A stretch of DNA of 64,000 bases, taken from contig NZ_QEQF01000001.1 in assembly GCF_003253115.1 (NCBI RefSeq), positions 496,001 to 560,000 on the forward strand. The letters run 5' to 3'. A program made the translations under genes and the position numbers. The stretch comes from Haemophilus_A paraphrohaemolyticus_A (GTDB lineage: Bacteria > Pseudomonadota > Gammaproteobacteria > Enterobacterales > Pasteurellaceae). Each line of letters starts with the position of its first letter. Positions within the stretch are counted from its first letter, which is position 1. This document shows, piece by piece, positions 26,688-35,436 of this stretch. Under the pieces are notes generated by a model. The model worked only from the letters and a program-made list of their open reading frames with translations. It had not been told where the DNA came from and made no database searches.

Positions 26688-26969
26688 ATGCGTGTATTAG
26701 TTGGGTTTTTAGCATTTCTTCTGATTTTCTTTCAATATAATTTCTGGTTTGGCGAAAATGGGTGGAATGATTATCGAGCAGCTTCAGTAAACTTGGAAGA
26801 AGTCAAAAAAGAGAATGAGCGCTTGGCAATTCGTAATGGTTTAATTGAAGCAGAAATTTACGATTTAAAACACGGTGTGAACGCCTTAGAAGAGCGTGCC
26901 CGTACAGAACACGAAATGGTGAAATCAGATGAAGTGTTCTACCGCATTATTCCTAAAAATGGGAAATAA
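26688..26969 (+). CDS. ftsB: Cell division protein FtsB
   Basis: Bitopic inner-membrane protein that joins FtsL and FtsQ in the divisome. 93 residues: a short cytoplasmic start, a membrane helix at about 4-20 (LVGFLAFLLIFFQYNFWFG) and a periplasmic coiled coil (about 30-70, VNLEEVKKENERLAIRN). The family WFG...G motif is present. It is followed directly by ispD, the common gamma-proteobacterial order ftsB-ispD-ispF. Confidence 0.95.
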   Translation: MRVLVGFLAFLLIFFQYNFWFGENGWNDYRAASVNLEEVKKENERLAIRNGLIEAEIYDLKHGVNALEERARTEHEMVKSDEVFYRIIPKNGK

Positions 26970-26970
26970 A

Positions 26971-27648
26971 ATGAGCAGACAAATTTTTGCGATTATTCCA
27001 GCATCTGGTGTGGGCAGCCGAATGAAATCCAATATACCAAAGCAATATCTTAAACTGCTTGGTAAAACAATTTTAGAGCATACGCTTTCGATTTTCTTAG
27101 CTCATCCGTACATTGAAAAAGTGGTAGTTGCGGTTTCAAAAGAAGATCAATACTATCCTGAAATAGCCTTATTACAAGATTCGAAAGTTAAGGTGGTTTT
27201 TGGGGGTGAAACCCGTGCAGATTCAGTATTCAATGCATTGCAAAACGTGCCAGAAAATGCTTGGGTGTTAGTGCACGATGCTGCTCGCCCCTGCTTAAAG
27301 CGGTCTGATTTAGACAAACTTTTGCAAATTGAAGATGAGCAGGGAGGTATTCTTGCCACACCTGCGATTGATACAATGAAACGCACCCAAGATGCCAAAA
27401 TGATTTCGCATACTGAAGATCGTTCAACCTTATGGCACGCATTAACTCCGCAGTTTTTCCCTGCTCAGAGATTAAAAAAAGCATTATCTGAGGCATTTGC
27501 TGCAAATGCGGTAGTGACTGATGAAGCTTCTGCTATGGAGTTTCTCGGTTTCCATCCGCAATTGGTTGCAGGCAGAGCTGATAATATCAAAATTACCCGC
27601 CCCGAAGATTTAGCGTTGGCGGAATTTTATTTAACAAGAAACGATTAA
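26971..27648 (+). CDS. ispD: 2-C-methyl-D-erythritol 4-phosphate cytidylyltransferase
   Basis: Third step of the non-mevalonate (MEP) isoprenoid pathway: adds CMP to methylerythritol phosphate. The start is taken as the ATG at 26971, one base after the ftsB stop, giving 225 residues beginning MSRQIFAIIPASGVGSRM. The frame is open back into ftsB but nothing supports the longer form. Nucleotide-binding PASGVGSRMKSNIPKQYL is at about 10-27, VHDAARPCL near 103, and VTDEASAMEFLG near 180. Confidence 0.96.
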   Translation: MSRQIFAIIPASGVGSRMKSNIPKQYLKLLGKTILEHTLSIFLAHPYIEKVVVAVSKEDQYYPEIALLQDSKVKVVFGGETRADSVFNALQNVPENAWVLVHDAARPCLKRSDLDKLLQIEDEQGGILATPAIDTMKRTQDAKMISHTEDRSTLWHALTPQFFPAQRLKKALSEAFAANAVVTDEASAMEFLGFHPQLVAGRADNIKITRPEDLALAEFYLTRND

Positions 27649-27671
27649 GATAGATTGATGAGGGTTAAAAA

Positions 27672-28148
27672 ATGATTCGAATTGGACACGGTTTTGATGT
27701 ACACGCTTTTGGGCAAGCTCGCCCATTGATGATTTGTGGCGTGGAAGTGCCTTATCACACAGGATTTATTGCCCATAGTGATGGAGATGTGGCGTTACAT
27801 GCCTTAACAGATGCATTATTAGGCGCAGTCGCGTTAGGTGATATTGGTAAACTTTTCCCTGATACTGATATGCAATACAAAAATGCCGACAGCCGTAAAT
27901 TGTTGATTGAAGCCTATCGCCATGTGCGTGAGCAAGGTTATAAAGTAGGCAACGTAGATGTAACCATTATTGCACAAGCGCCGAAAATGCGACCTTATAT
28001 CGACCAAATGCGTCAAACCATTGCCGATGATTTGCAATGCGATGTGATGCAAGTGAATGTAAAAGCGACGACAACTGAAAAATTAGGCTTTACAGGGCGT
28101 GGCGAAGGCATTGCGTGTGAAACGGTGGTATTGTTAACCAAAATTTAA
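27672..28148 (+). CDS. ispF: 2-C-methyl-D-erythritol 2,4-cyclodiphosphate synthase
   Basis: Cyclises CDP-ME-2-phosphate to MEcPP in the MEP isoprenoid pathway. 158 residues, a homotrimeric zinc enzyme. Signature GHGFDVHAF (metal ligands D8 and H10), HSDGDVALHALTDALLGA at about 34-51, and C-terminal KATTTEKLGFTGRGEGIAC. It follows ispD by 23 bp in the same operon. Confidence 0.97.
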   Translation: MIRIGHGFDVHAFGQARPLMICGVEVPYHTGFIAHSDGDVALHALTDALLGAVALGDIGKLFPDTDMQYKNADSRKLLIEAYRHVREQGYKVGNVDVTIIAQAPKMRPYIDQMRQTIADDLQCDVMQVNVKATTTEKLGFTGRGEGIACETVVLLTKI

Positions 28149-28200
28149 TAAGTAAAAATAGTGGTATTATGCAGCACTTTTACAAAGCTGAAATTAGGGC

Positions 28201-28226
28201 ATAGTAGACAAAAGTAGTCTACTATA
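28201..28226. terminator. Motif-derived hairpin between ispF and mutT
   Basis: ATAGTAGAC, a loop AAAAGTA, then GTCTACTAT: a nine-bp perfect stem whose left arm is itself a copy of the GGCATAGTAGACAAAA motif starting at 28198. It lies between convergent genes and probably ends both transcripts, although no T-run follows. Confidence 0.55.
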
Positions 28227-28233
28227 CCTCAAA

Positions 28234-28641
28234 TTATCTATGCATTGGTTCTGCCTTCAACTTCCCAATCAATTTCTCATTTGCAGGAGGGAATTGCCCT
28301 TCATCTAGCTCAGATTGAGCAATCCAGAAGCCTTCTTGTCCTTCGCGTCCAAAAGGTTCGCCAATCCACTCTTCGATTAAGAAAAAGTAGAATTCTATAA
28401 TTTTTGTTGGGTATTCAAATTGGAAATGCTCGTAGGGGAATGCACTTAATACTTGAATGCCTGCTTCTTCTTCCAGTTCGCGTTTTACTGCTTCCTCTGG
28501 AGTTTCGTACGGTTCAATTTTTCCGCCAGGAAATTCGAGGGATTGAGCGAAATCTTGCCCTTCAAGGCGTTGAGCTAAATAAATTTGTCCAAATTCATTG
28601 CGGATAATGCCTGCGGCAACTCGAACAATGGGTTTTGACAT
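28234..28641 (-). CDS. mutT: 8-oxo-dGTP diphosphatase MutT
   Basis: Hydrolyses 8-oxo-dGTP to the monophosphate, preventing A:C transversions. 135 residues with the complete Nudix box GGKIEPYETPEEAVKREL followed by EEAGI (about residues 38-60). N-terminal VRVAAGIIRNEFGQIYLAQR fits the family. It lies downstream of secA in the conserved secM-secA-mutT order, but a clear terminator separates it from secA. Confidence 0.93.
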   Translation of the reverse strand: MSKPIVRVAAGIIRNEFGQIYLAQRLEGQDFAQSLEFPGGKIEPYETPEEAVKRELEEEAGIQVLSAFPYEHFQFEYPTKIIEFYFFLIEEWIGEPFGREGQEGFWIAQSELDEGQFPPANEKLIGKLKAEPMHR

Positions 28642-28685
28642 AGTGGTTTTTCTTCCTTTTTAATGGATAAAGTTTATATAGAAGA

Positions 28686-28724
28686 GCGGTCTGATTTTGC
28701 AAATCTTTTACAAAATTAGACCGC
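28686..28724 (-). terminator. Uptake-signal hairpin between secA and mutT
   Basis: GCGGTCTGATTTTG (28686-28699) pairs with CAAAATTAGACCGC (28711-28724), 14 bp with one G-T pair. The arms carry GCGGTC uptake cores. It probably limits readthrough from secA into mutT. Confidence 0.7.
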
Positions 28725-28736
28725 TTGTGTTATTAC

Positions 28737-31427
28737 TTACGCATATTTCGCTTTGCTGCCATGGCAATGTTTGTATTTTTTACCTGAACCGCAAGGGCAA
28801 GGATCGTTGCGACTAATATTTAAGTTCGCTAATTGCTCTTCGGTCAGGTTGTCCATATCTACTGCCTGTTCAGCCTCTGACTCTTGTGCTTGCTGAGCAG
28901 CTTGCTCTTCAGCTTCAACTTCTGCTTGGCTACGCACTTGAATACGGCTTAATACGCTGATGACGTTGTTTTTTAGTAGATCCAACATTTCAGTAAACAT
29001 GGCAAACGACTCTTTTTTGTACTCGTTTTTTGGATCTTTCTGACCATAGCTGCGTAAGTGAATCCCTTTGCGGAGATAATCCATTGCAGAAAGGTGTTCT
29101 TTCCAAAGTTCATCAAGAGTTTGTAATACGATACCTTTTTCAAAGTTACGCATCACTTCTTCTCCTACAATCGCTTCTTTCGCTTTGTATTCTTCTTTCG
29201 CAATGTTCAGAATACGTTCACGTAATGTTTCCTCGTGCAGATCTGGCTCATCTTCTAACCAATGTTGAATTGGCAGTTTCATGCCGAATTGACGATCTAA
29301 ACGCACTTCTAAGCCTTCAATATCCCACATTTCTTCGATAGATTGAGGTGGAACATACTGGCTAATGATTTGGTTAAACACATCATCACGGATGGTTTCA
29401 ATCATTGGCGAAACGTCGTCCGTTTCAAGTAAGTAATTACGTTGTTCGTAGATCACTTTACGTTGCTCATTTGCCACGTCATCGTATTGAAGTAAGTTTT
29501 TACGACCATCAAAGTTATGTGCTTCTACTTTCGCTTGTGCTGAGGCAATCACTTTAGTCAGCAGTTTTGACTCCATCGCTTCACCTTCCTCAGTAAAGGC
29601 TTTACGCATCATATTGAGCTTGCCTTCGTTGAGGTAAATACGCATTAAAGGATCGTCCAATGATAAATAAAAACGTGATGAACCAGGGTCGCCTTGACGG
29701 CCTGAACGACCGCGCAATTGGTTATCAATACGACGTGATTCGTGGCGTTCTGTCCCGATAATATGTAAACCACCTGCTGCCATCACTGTTTCATAACGTT
29801 CTTTCCACGTTGCTTTGATAGCTTCGATTTGCTCTTCGGTTGGATTTTCTAATTTTGCGACTTCCGCTTTCCAATTACCACCAAGCACAATATCCGTACC
29901 GCGCCCCGCCATATTGGTTGCGATAGTTACCGCACCTGGTAAGCCCGCATCAGCTATAATTTCCGCTTCTTGTGCGTGGAATTTCGCATTCAATACGTTA
30001 TGTGCAATGCCGGCTTTGTTAAGTAAATTAGAAAGCACTTCTGATTTTTCAACTGATGCCGTCCCCACCAATACAGGCTGATTACGAGCAATACAATCTT
30101 GAATATCTTTGATTACCGCTGAAAATTTTTCTGGCTCGCTCTTGAACATTAAGTCGGTGTGGTCTTTACGCAGCACAGGTTTATTAGTTGGGATAACCAC
30201 CGTGTTCAAGCCATAAATTTGTTGGAATTCAAAGGCTTCGGTATCTGCCGTACCTGTCATCCCCGCCAATTTTTCATATAAGCGGAAGTAGTTTTGGTAA
30301 GTAATTGAAGCAACAGTTTGGTTTTCGCCTTGAATGTTTACGTGCTCTTTGGCTTCAATTGCTTGGTGTAAGCCATCAGACCAGCGACGTCCTGCCATTG
30401 TACGGCCTGTATGTTCGTCGATAATCACGATTTCACCATTTTCAACGATATAATCCACATCTTTTTCGAACAATTTATGTGCACGTAGTGCTGCATAAGT
30501 GTGATGTAAAAGTGAAATACGAGCTGGCTGATAAAGGCTCTCGCCTTCTTGCATCAAACCCATTTGGGTTAAGATGTTTTCCACTTTCACCATACCGCGT
30601 TCGGTTAAGTGTGCTTGTTTGTTTTTTAAGTCAAGCGTGTAGTCGCCTTCACCCGTATATTCATCGCTATCTTCTTTTTCTTGGAAAGTTAGATGCGGAA
30701 TGACTTGGTCAATCGCTTGATAAATTTGGGTCGCATCTTCCGCTGGCCCTGAAATAATTAATGGCGTACGTGCTTCATCGATTAAGATTGAGTCCACCTC
30801 ATCCACCAACGCATAGTGCAATTCACGTTGGAAACGCTCATTTTTATCGTGAGCCAAGTTATCACGCAAATAGTCAAAACCAAGTTCGCTGTTGGTCGAA
30901 TAGGTAATATCCGCTTTATAGGCTTCGCGTTTATCCGCCGGCAACATTCCTGGAACGTTTACCGCTACGCTCATGCCTAAAAATTCAAATAACGGACGGT
31001 TCGTTTCCGCATCGCGTCGTGCTAAGTAATCGTTTACGGTCACGACATGTACGCCTTTTCCTGTTAATGCATTTAAATAGCAAGGTAACGTTGCGGTTAA
31101 GGTTTTGCCTTCACCCGTACGCATCTCTGCGATATTACGGTCAGTCAGCACCATACCGCCAATCAATTGCACATCAAAGTGACGCATACCCATCACACGT
31201 TTACTTGCTTCACGTACAGTTGCAAAGGCTTCTGGCAAAATGGCTTGTAAGGTTTCGCCCGCACTCAAACGTTCTTTAAATTCAGCGGTTTTTGCTTGTA
31301 ATTGCTCGTCTGAAAGTTGCTCGAAAGTGGGTTCTAATTTGTTAATTTTTGCTACGGTTTTGCGTAAGCGTTTTAAAGTGCGTTCATTGCTTGAGCCGAA
31401 AATCGCGGTTAATACTTTTGAAATCAT
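28737..31427 (-). CDS. secA: Preprotein translocase ATPase SecA
   Basis: Motor ATPase that drives preproteins through SecYEG. 896 residues (E. coli 901). Walker A region MRTGEGKTLTATLP near 103-116, DEVDSILIDEARTP near 209, helicase-type TNMAGRGTDIVLGG near 503 and the QLRGRSGRQGDPGSS region near 573. The C-terminal tail is acidic and glutamine-rich and ends with the zinc-binding CPCGSGKKYKHCHG (about 877-890) that binds SecB and phospholipids. RBS AAGGATAAACA precedes the ATG. It lies 38 bp downstream of secM and is expected to be induced when SecM stalls. Confidence 0.98.
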   Translation of the reverse strand: MISKVLTAIFGSSNERTLKRLRKTVAKINKLEPTFEQLSDEQLQAKTAEFKERLSAGETLQAILPEAFATVREASKRVMGMRHFDVQLIGGMVLTDRNIAEMRTGEGKTLTATLPCYLNALTGKGVHVVTVNDYLARRDAETNRPLFEFLGMSVAVNVPGMLPADKREAYKADITYSTNSELGFDYLRDNLAHDKNERFQRELHYALVDEVDSILIDEARTPLIISGPAEDATQIYQAIDQVIPHLTFQEKEDSDEYTGEGDYTLDLKNKQAHLTERGMVKVENILTQMGLMQEGESLYQPARISLLHHTYAALRAHKLFEKDVDYIVENGEIVIIDEHTGRTMAGRRWSDGLHQAIEAKEHVNIQGENQTVASITYQNYFRLYEKLAGMTGTADTEAFEFQQIYGLNTVVIPTNKPVLRKDHTDLMFKSEPEKFSAVIKDIQDCIARNQPVLVGTASVEKSEVLSNLLNKAGIAHNVLNAKFHAQEAEIIADAGLPGAVTIATNMAGRGTDIVLGGNWKAEVAKLENPTEEQIEAIKATWKERYETVMAAGGLHIIGTERHESRRIDNQLRGRSGRQGDPGSSRFYLSLDDPLMRIYLNEGKLNMMRKAFTEEGEAMESKLLTKVIASAQAKVEAHNFDGRKNLLQYDDVANEQRKVIYEQRNYLLETDDVSPMIETIRDDVFNQIISQYVPPQSIEEMWDIEGLEVRLDRQFGMKLPIQHWLEDEPDLHEETLRERILNIAKEEYKAKEAIVGEEVMRNFEKGIVLQTLDELWKEHLSAMDYLRKGIHLRSYGQKDPKNEYKKESFAMFTEMLDLLKNNVISVLSRIQVRSQAEVEAEEQAAQQAQESEAEQAVDMDNLTEEQLANLNISRNDPCPCGSGKKYKHCHGSKAKYA

Positions 31428-31465
31428 TGTTTATCCTTATTTTGTTTAGATTGATACATAAAATT

Positions 31466-31780
31466 TTAAGCGATAAACAATGCGGGTCCCGCTCGAATAG
31501 GATGGTTTAAATCGCCATCAAAATGAAAGGCTTTTGCAAAAAATGGGGTAATTTCGACCGCTTGTACTTCGCTTGCAACATTTTCTGGCTTGGATTCAGC
31601 TAGAAATAAGTGCTGTTCTTGCTCAGCTTCTGCTGTAATAGCTTGAACAAGCGGTTGATTTAAAATGGTCTGTTCACTTTCAGGGATTGGCTGAATTTCA
31701 GGCAACGAAAAAATCGCAAGAATTCCTAAAAGGAACTGCGATAATAATGGTTTGCGGTGAAAGTGATTAAATAAACTCAT
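31466..31780 (-). CDS. secM: SecM-like secretion monitor with divergent arrest peptide
   Basis: A short protein (104 residues, against 170 in E. coli) encoded directly before secA. It has a basic N-terminus and a hydrophobic stretch (about 13-28, LSQFLLGILAIFSLPE), consistent with a membrane-targeting signal. The C-terminus is FHFDGDLNHPIRAGPALFIA. The IRAGP core of the SecM ribosome-arrest motif is intact, followed by five residues, but the upstream W-I and the glycine before IRAGP of E. coli SecM are absent; HP precedes IRAGP. Position, signal-like N-terminus and IRAGP make SecM the best assignment. It would sense poor export and raise secA translation. Confidence 0.82.
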   Translation of the reverse strand: MSLFNHFHRKPLLSQFLLGILAIFSLPEIQPIPESEQTILNQPLVQAITAEAEQEQHLFLAESKPENVASEVQAVEITPFFAKAFHFDGDLNHPIRAGPALFIA

Positions 31781-31879
31781 TAAAAATACCTAAAAAATCA
31801 AGTGGTATTATATGTTAATTTGCCCAGAAAGGCTAAGTTAATGCGGTCAAGTTATGTAAATTCAAGTTAATTTTAGCGG

Positions 31880-32266
31880 TTATTTGTGCAATCCGCTCAA
31901 AATGGCACATTCTGGATTGTCATTTCCGCAGCAAGTTTTATTCCAACCTTTCAATAAGGTCAGCATCTGCTGTAAATCTTGGATTTTCTGTTCCAACGCT
32001 AAAATATGTTGCTCGGTAAGCTGTTTTACTTCGCGACTGGTACGATGCGGGTCATCATTTAATGCTAATAAATGTGTGATTTGAGCCAAAGAGAACCCTA
32101 CTTTGCGTGCATTACAAATAAAATGCAATCGTTCCAAATCGGCTTCGGTATAAATACGATAGCCTGATTCACTTCGACAAGCTCTCGGTAATAAGCCCGC
32201 TTCTTCATAATCACGAATTTGTTTGGCGGAAAGCCCCGTTTTTTTCGATGCTTGACTAATATTCAT
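31880..32266 (-). CDS. cueR: Copper-responsive MerR-family regulator CueR
   Basis: Cu(I)-sensing activator of copper export. I start it at the ATG at 32266 (128 residues, MNISQASKKTGLSAKQIRDYEEAGLL); the frame remains open further but the extension would cross the copZA promoter. Winged HTH at about 1-70, dimerisation helix at about 75-108, and a C-terminal metal loop CCGNDNPECAIL whose two outer cysteines are spaced like the CueR ligand pair. It is divergent from copZ-copA, its expected targets. Confidence 0.9.
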   Translation of the reverse strand: MNISQASKKTGLSAKQIRDYEEAGLLPRACRSESGYRIYTEADLERLHFICNARKVGFSLAQITHLLALNDDPHRTSREVKQLTEQHILALEQKIQDLQQMLTLLKGWNKTCCGNDNPECAILSGLHK

Positions 32267-32274
32267 TTTTCTTC

Positions 32275-32305
32275 TTGACTCTAACCTATGGTTAAGGTTT
32301 AGCAT
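32275..32305 (+). promoter_or_regulatory. MerR-type promoter of copZA with CueR operator
   Basis: TTGACT (-35, 32275-32280) and TAGCAT (-10, 32300-32305) are separated by an unusually long 19-bp spacer, the hallmark of MerR-family promoters. The spacer contains the dyad TAACC-TAT-GGTTA, the likely CueR site. The copZ ATG begins 48 bp downstream of the -10. Confidence 0.75.
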
Positions 32306-32352
32306 ATACCCAATCTTTTGATTTGTCATTTACTATTTAACAGGAGTTTATT

Positions 32353-32550
32353 ATGACTATTATCTTAAAATTAGACGGGTTACATTGTGGCAACTGCGTG
32401 AAAAGCGTAGAAAAAGCCTTGCGTGAAGTGGTGGGCGTAGAAAGTGTAAGCGTTTCTTTAGAACCCCAACAAGCAGTCGTTGAAGGCAATCCTGATCCAA
32501 AAGCATTGATTGATGCAGTAGATGAAATGGGTTTTGAAGCGACTTTGTAA
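32353..32550 (+). CDS. copZ: Copper chaperone CopZ
   Basis: Cytoplasmic Cu(I) carrier of 65 residues with a single heavy-metal-associated domain; the copper-binding motif GLHCGNC is at about 10-16. RBS CAGGAG precedes the ATG. It is followed 14 bp later by copA, to which it would hand copper, and is probably the first gene of the CueR-controlled operon. Confidence 0.92.
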   Translation: MTIILKLDGLHCGNCVKSVEKALREVVGVESVSVSLEPQQAVVEGNPDPKALIDAVDEMGFEATL

Positions 32551-32564
32551 TAAGGAGAGGGACC

Positions 32565-34733
32565 ATGTCTAACTCAGAAACTCAACTTTTAATTAGCGGC
32601 ATGCATTGTGCCGCTTGTGTTCGCCGTGTTGAAAAAGCACTTGGCAAAGTTGAAGGAGTCAATTTTGCCTCAGTCAATCTTGCCGATCAAACTGCCTTCG
32701 TAGAGGGGAATGCCGATCATCAAGCGATTATTCAAGCGGTCGAAAAAATAGGCTTTGGTGCAGAAATGTTGGAAAGCGAAGAGGAACGTCGCACCAAACA
32801 GCAAGCCCAAACCAAAGCAATTTTAAACCATAAAAAATGGCAATTTACTTTGGCGTTAATTGTTGGTTTTAGCTTAATGGTTGTGGGAATGTTTATCGGT
32901 ATGATGGTCACTGAACGCAATCATCTTACTTGGTTTGCACTTGCCTTTGTTAGCCTTGCGACAATGTGTTTTTCAGGTAAAGATTTCTTTATCGGTGCGT
33001 GGAAAAGCCTACAAAATCGAGCAGCAAATATGGACACGCTCGTTGCGGTGAGCACAGGTATCGCGTGGTTTTATTCGTTCGGTTTGTTGCTTTTCCCACA
33101 GGAGCACGCCCACGTCTATTTTGAAGCCAGCGTGATGATTTTAGGTTTTATCAATTTAGGCAAATTCTTAGAACTGAAAGCAAAACAACGCTCGTCGCTT
33201 GCTCTTGAGAAATTGCTTGATTTAGCCCCAAAACAAGCGGTTATTTTTGAAGAGAATGTTGCAAAAACCATTCCAGTTAAAGGTATTAAGCCCGATATGT
33301 TAGTACAAGTCTTAACGGGTGATCGCTTGGCGGTAGATGGTGTCTTAACCGACGGTATTATTTGGGTCGATGAATCCATGCTTACGGGCGAAGCCTTGCC
33401 TGTTGAGAAAAAAGTAGGCGATAAAGTCCACGCTGGTACGCTCATTCAAGACGGTTCTGGTATTTACAAAGCCGAGCAAGTAGGCTCACAAACGGCATTG
33501 GCACGGGTCATCAACGCTGTTCGCCACTCACAAAGTAGTAAACCACCACTAGCACACTTGGTAGATAAAATCGCCTCTATTTTTGTGCCTATAGTCGTGA
33601 CAATTGCCGTGATTAGTGGTCTGATTTGGCTTGCACTTGGCAAAGATTTTGCCTTTGCCTTGTCAGTCTTTACTACGGTGCTGATTATTGCTTGTCCCTG
33701 TGCACTCGGTTTAGCGATTCCGCTTTCCACCATTGCGGGTGTAGCACGTGCTGCAGAAATAGGCGTATTGGTTAAAAATATTGATGCTTTGCAAGCCAGC
33801 AGTGAAATCGATACGCTCGTGTTTGATAAAACAGGAACGCTTACTACAGGTGAGATGACTGTCACCCAATTTACTGCCTTACAAGGCAATGAGAGTAAGC
33901 TTTTGGGATTAGCCAAAAGTTTGGAACAACAGGCTTCCCACCCAATTGCTAAAGCCATTGTACGATTTGCCGAACAAGCAGAAAGCCTTGAAATCAGCAA
34001 TATCAATGTAGTCAAAGGCTTAGGCATTACGGGTGAATGGAATGGCCAGATGATCAAAATGGGAAATTTAGCGTTCTTGGAACTTGATGAGCGGTTGATT
34101 TCTTCACTTAATTTGCAAACCCATAATGCTTCAACTCAAATTTATTTAAGCGTGAATAACCAGCTCGCAGCGGTCTTCACACTTGCGGATGAATTGCGAG
34201 TAGAAAGTAAAGCGGTCATAGCAAAATTCCAAGCGGAAGGCTACCAATGCTATATGCTCACGGGTGATAGAAAATCGACGGCTGAGTATTTCGCCAAAGT
34301 GCTTGGCTTAAATGGTGTGATTGCGGATGTCTTGCCAGAGCAAAAAGCAGAGAAAATTCATCAATTGCAACAGCAAGGCAAGATCGTTGCAATGGTAGGA
34401 GATGGCATCAATGATGCCCCAGCCCTTGCTCAAGCTCACGTAGGTATTGTGATGCATTCAGGTTCAGATATCGCGATTGAAACCGCCGATCTTTCACTCT
34501 TACGAGCAGGGCTTGAACCGATTGCAGACATTCTACCGTTCTCAAAACGTGTGCTGCGTAATATGAAACAGAGTCTGACAGGAGCATTTTTCTACAATGT
34601 GATTGCCATCCCTGTTGCTGCGGGTGTGCTTTATCCCTTCACGGGCACATTGCTCAACCCAATGATCGCCGCCATTGCGATGACGATGTCATCCATTACG
34701 GTGGTGTTGAATAGCCAGCGGTTGTTGAGATAG
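32565..34733 (+). CDS. copA: Copper-exporting P-type ATPase CopA
   Basis: P1B-1 ATPase that pumps Cu(I) out of the cytoplasm. 722 residues, shorter than E. coli CopA (834) because there is one N-terminal metal-binding domain, not two (GMHCAAC, cysteines 15 and 18). Membrane helices begin at about 94. The transport-site CPC is at 377-379 (IIACPCALGLAIPLS), the phosphorylated aspartate is D421 in DKTGTLTTGEM, and the hinge GDGINDAPALAQA follows near 610. It follows copZ, and a terminator closes the operon. Confidence 0.96.
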   Translation: MSNSETQLLISGMHCAACVRRVEKALGKVEGVNFASVNLADQTAFVEGNADHQAIIQAVEKIGFGAEMLESEEERRTKQQAQTKAILNHKKWQFTLALIVGFSLMVVGMFIGMMVTERNHLTWFALAFVSLATMCFSGKDFFIGAWKSLQNRAANMDTLVAVSTGIAWFYSFGLLLFPQEHAHVYFEASVMILGFINLGKFLELKAKQRSSLALEKLLDLAPKQAVIFEENVAKTIPVKGIKPDMLVQVLTGDRLAVDGVLTDGIIWVDESMLTGEALPVEKKVGDKVHAGTLIQDGSGIYKAEQVGSQTALARVINAVRHSQSSKPPLAHLVDKIASIFVPIVVTIAVISGLIWLALGKDFAFALSVFTTVLIIACPCALGLAIPLSTIAGVARAAEIGVLVKNIDALQASSEIDTLVFDKTGTLTTGEMTVTQFTALQGNESKLLGLAKSLEQQASHPIAKAIVRFAEQAESLEISNINVVKGLGITGEWNGQMIKMGNLAFLELDERLISSLNLQTHNASTQIYLSVNNQLAAVFTLADELRVESKAVIAKFQAEGYQCYMLTGDRKSTAEYFAKVLGLNGVIADVLPEQKAEKIHQLQQQGKIVAMVGDGINDAPALAQAHVGIVMHSGSDIAIETADLSLLRAGLEPIADILPFSKRVLRNMKQSLTGAFFYNVIAIPVAAGVLYPFTGTLLNPMIAAIAMTMSSITVVLNSQRLLR

Positions 34734-34739
34734 TTCATA

Positions 34740-34770
34740 AAAGGTCTAGTTGAGAAACTAGACCTTTCTA
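34740..34770 (+). terminator. Rho-independent terminator after copA
   Basis: AAAGGTCTAGTT (34740-34751) pairs with AACTAGACCTTT (34756-34767), a 12-bp perfect stem with a four-base loop. Confidence 0.8.
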
Positions 34771-34815
34771 CGTTCTCTAGGCTAAAATAAACCTCTTTTT
34801 ACTTTCAATTTTATT

Positions 34816-35424
34816 ATGCGAAAAACACCAAATTCAAAACCGCAAAAACAAACCTCAAAAGCAATGGGCGAAGTGCGTTTGATTGCTGGCTTATGGCGTG
34901 GTCGGAAATTACCCGTGCTCAATGCGGAGGGGTTACGCCCGACAACCGACCGAGTAAAGGAAACGTTATTTAACTGGTTGATGATGGATGTGGCGAATGC
35001 TCGATGCTTAGATTGCTTTGCAGGCAGTGGTTCGCTTGGGATTGAAGCCCTTTCTCGTCAAGCACAAGCGGTCGTTTTTTTAGAAAAATTTGCTAATGCT
35101 GCTCAGCAATTAAAGAAAAATTTAGCCAGTTTAAAAACGGATAAAGGCACAGTGATTAACACCGATACGCTCACTTATTTATCGCAAAAAAACAGTACTG
35201 AGCCTTTCGAGATTATTTTTATTGATCCGCCATTCCATCACAATTTTGTCCCACATGTATTGACTTTGCTCCAGCAAAATAATTGGTTGGCAGAAAATGC
35301 GTTAATTTATGTAGAAACAGAGAAAAATCATCCACCTTTACTTTTAGCCGAAAATTGGCAAATCATTAAAGAAAAATCAGCGGGAATGGTAACCAGCTGT
35401 TTAATTCAAGTAACATCCATTTAA
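34816..35424 (+). CDS. rsmD: 16S rRNA (guanine-966-N2) methyltransferase RsmD
   Basis: SAM-dependent methylation of G966 in 16S rRNA. 202 residues with a basic N-terminal extension, then VRLIAGLWRGRKLPVLNAEGLRPTTDRVKETLFNWL (family start). The SAM-binding motif is CLDCFAGSGSLGIEALSR near 69-86, and the N2-guanine catalytic motif is DPPF (IIFIDPPFHHNF, about residues 140-143). In E. coli rsmD precedes ftsYEX; here it is followed by a DUF440 gene 12 bp away. Confidence 0.94.
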   Translation: MRKTPNSKPQKQTSKAMGEVRLIAGLWRGRKLPVLNAEGLRPTTDRVKETLFNWLMMDVANARCLDCFAGSGSLGIEALSRQAQAVVFLEKFANAAQQLKKNLASLKTDKGTVINTDTLTYLSQKNSTEPFEIIFIDPPFHHNFVPHVLTLLQQNNWLAENALIYVETEKNHPPLLLAENWQIIKEKSAGMVTSCLIQVTSI

Positions 35425-35436
35425 AAAGAGAATACA

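Noticed and set aside
31880..32329. Longer cueR start at 32329
   Set aside because: The extra 21 codons cross the copZA promoter and CueR operator, and MerR proteins begin at the winged helix.
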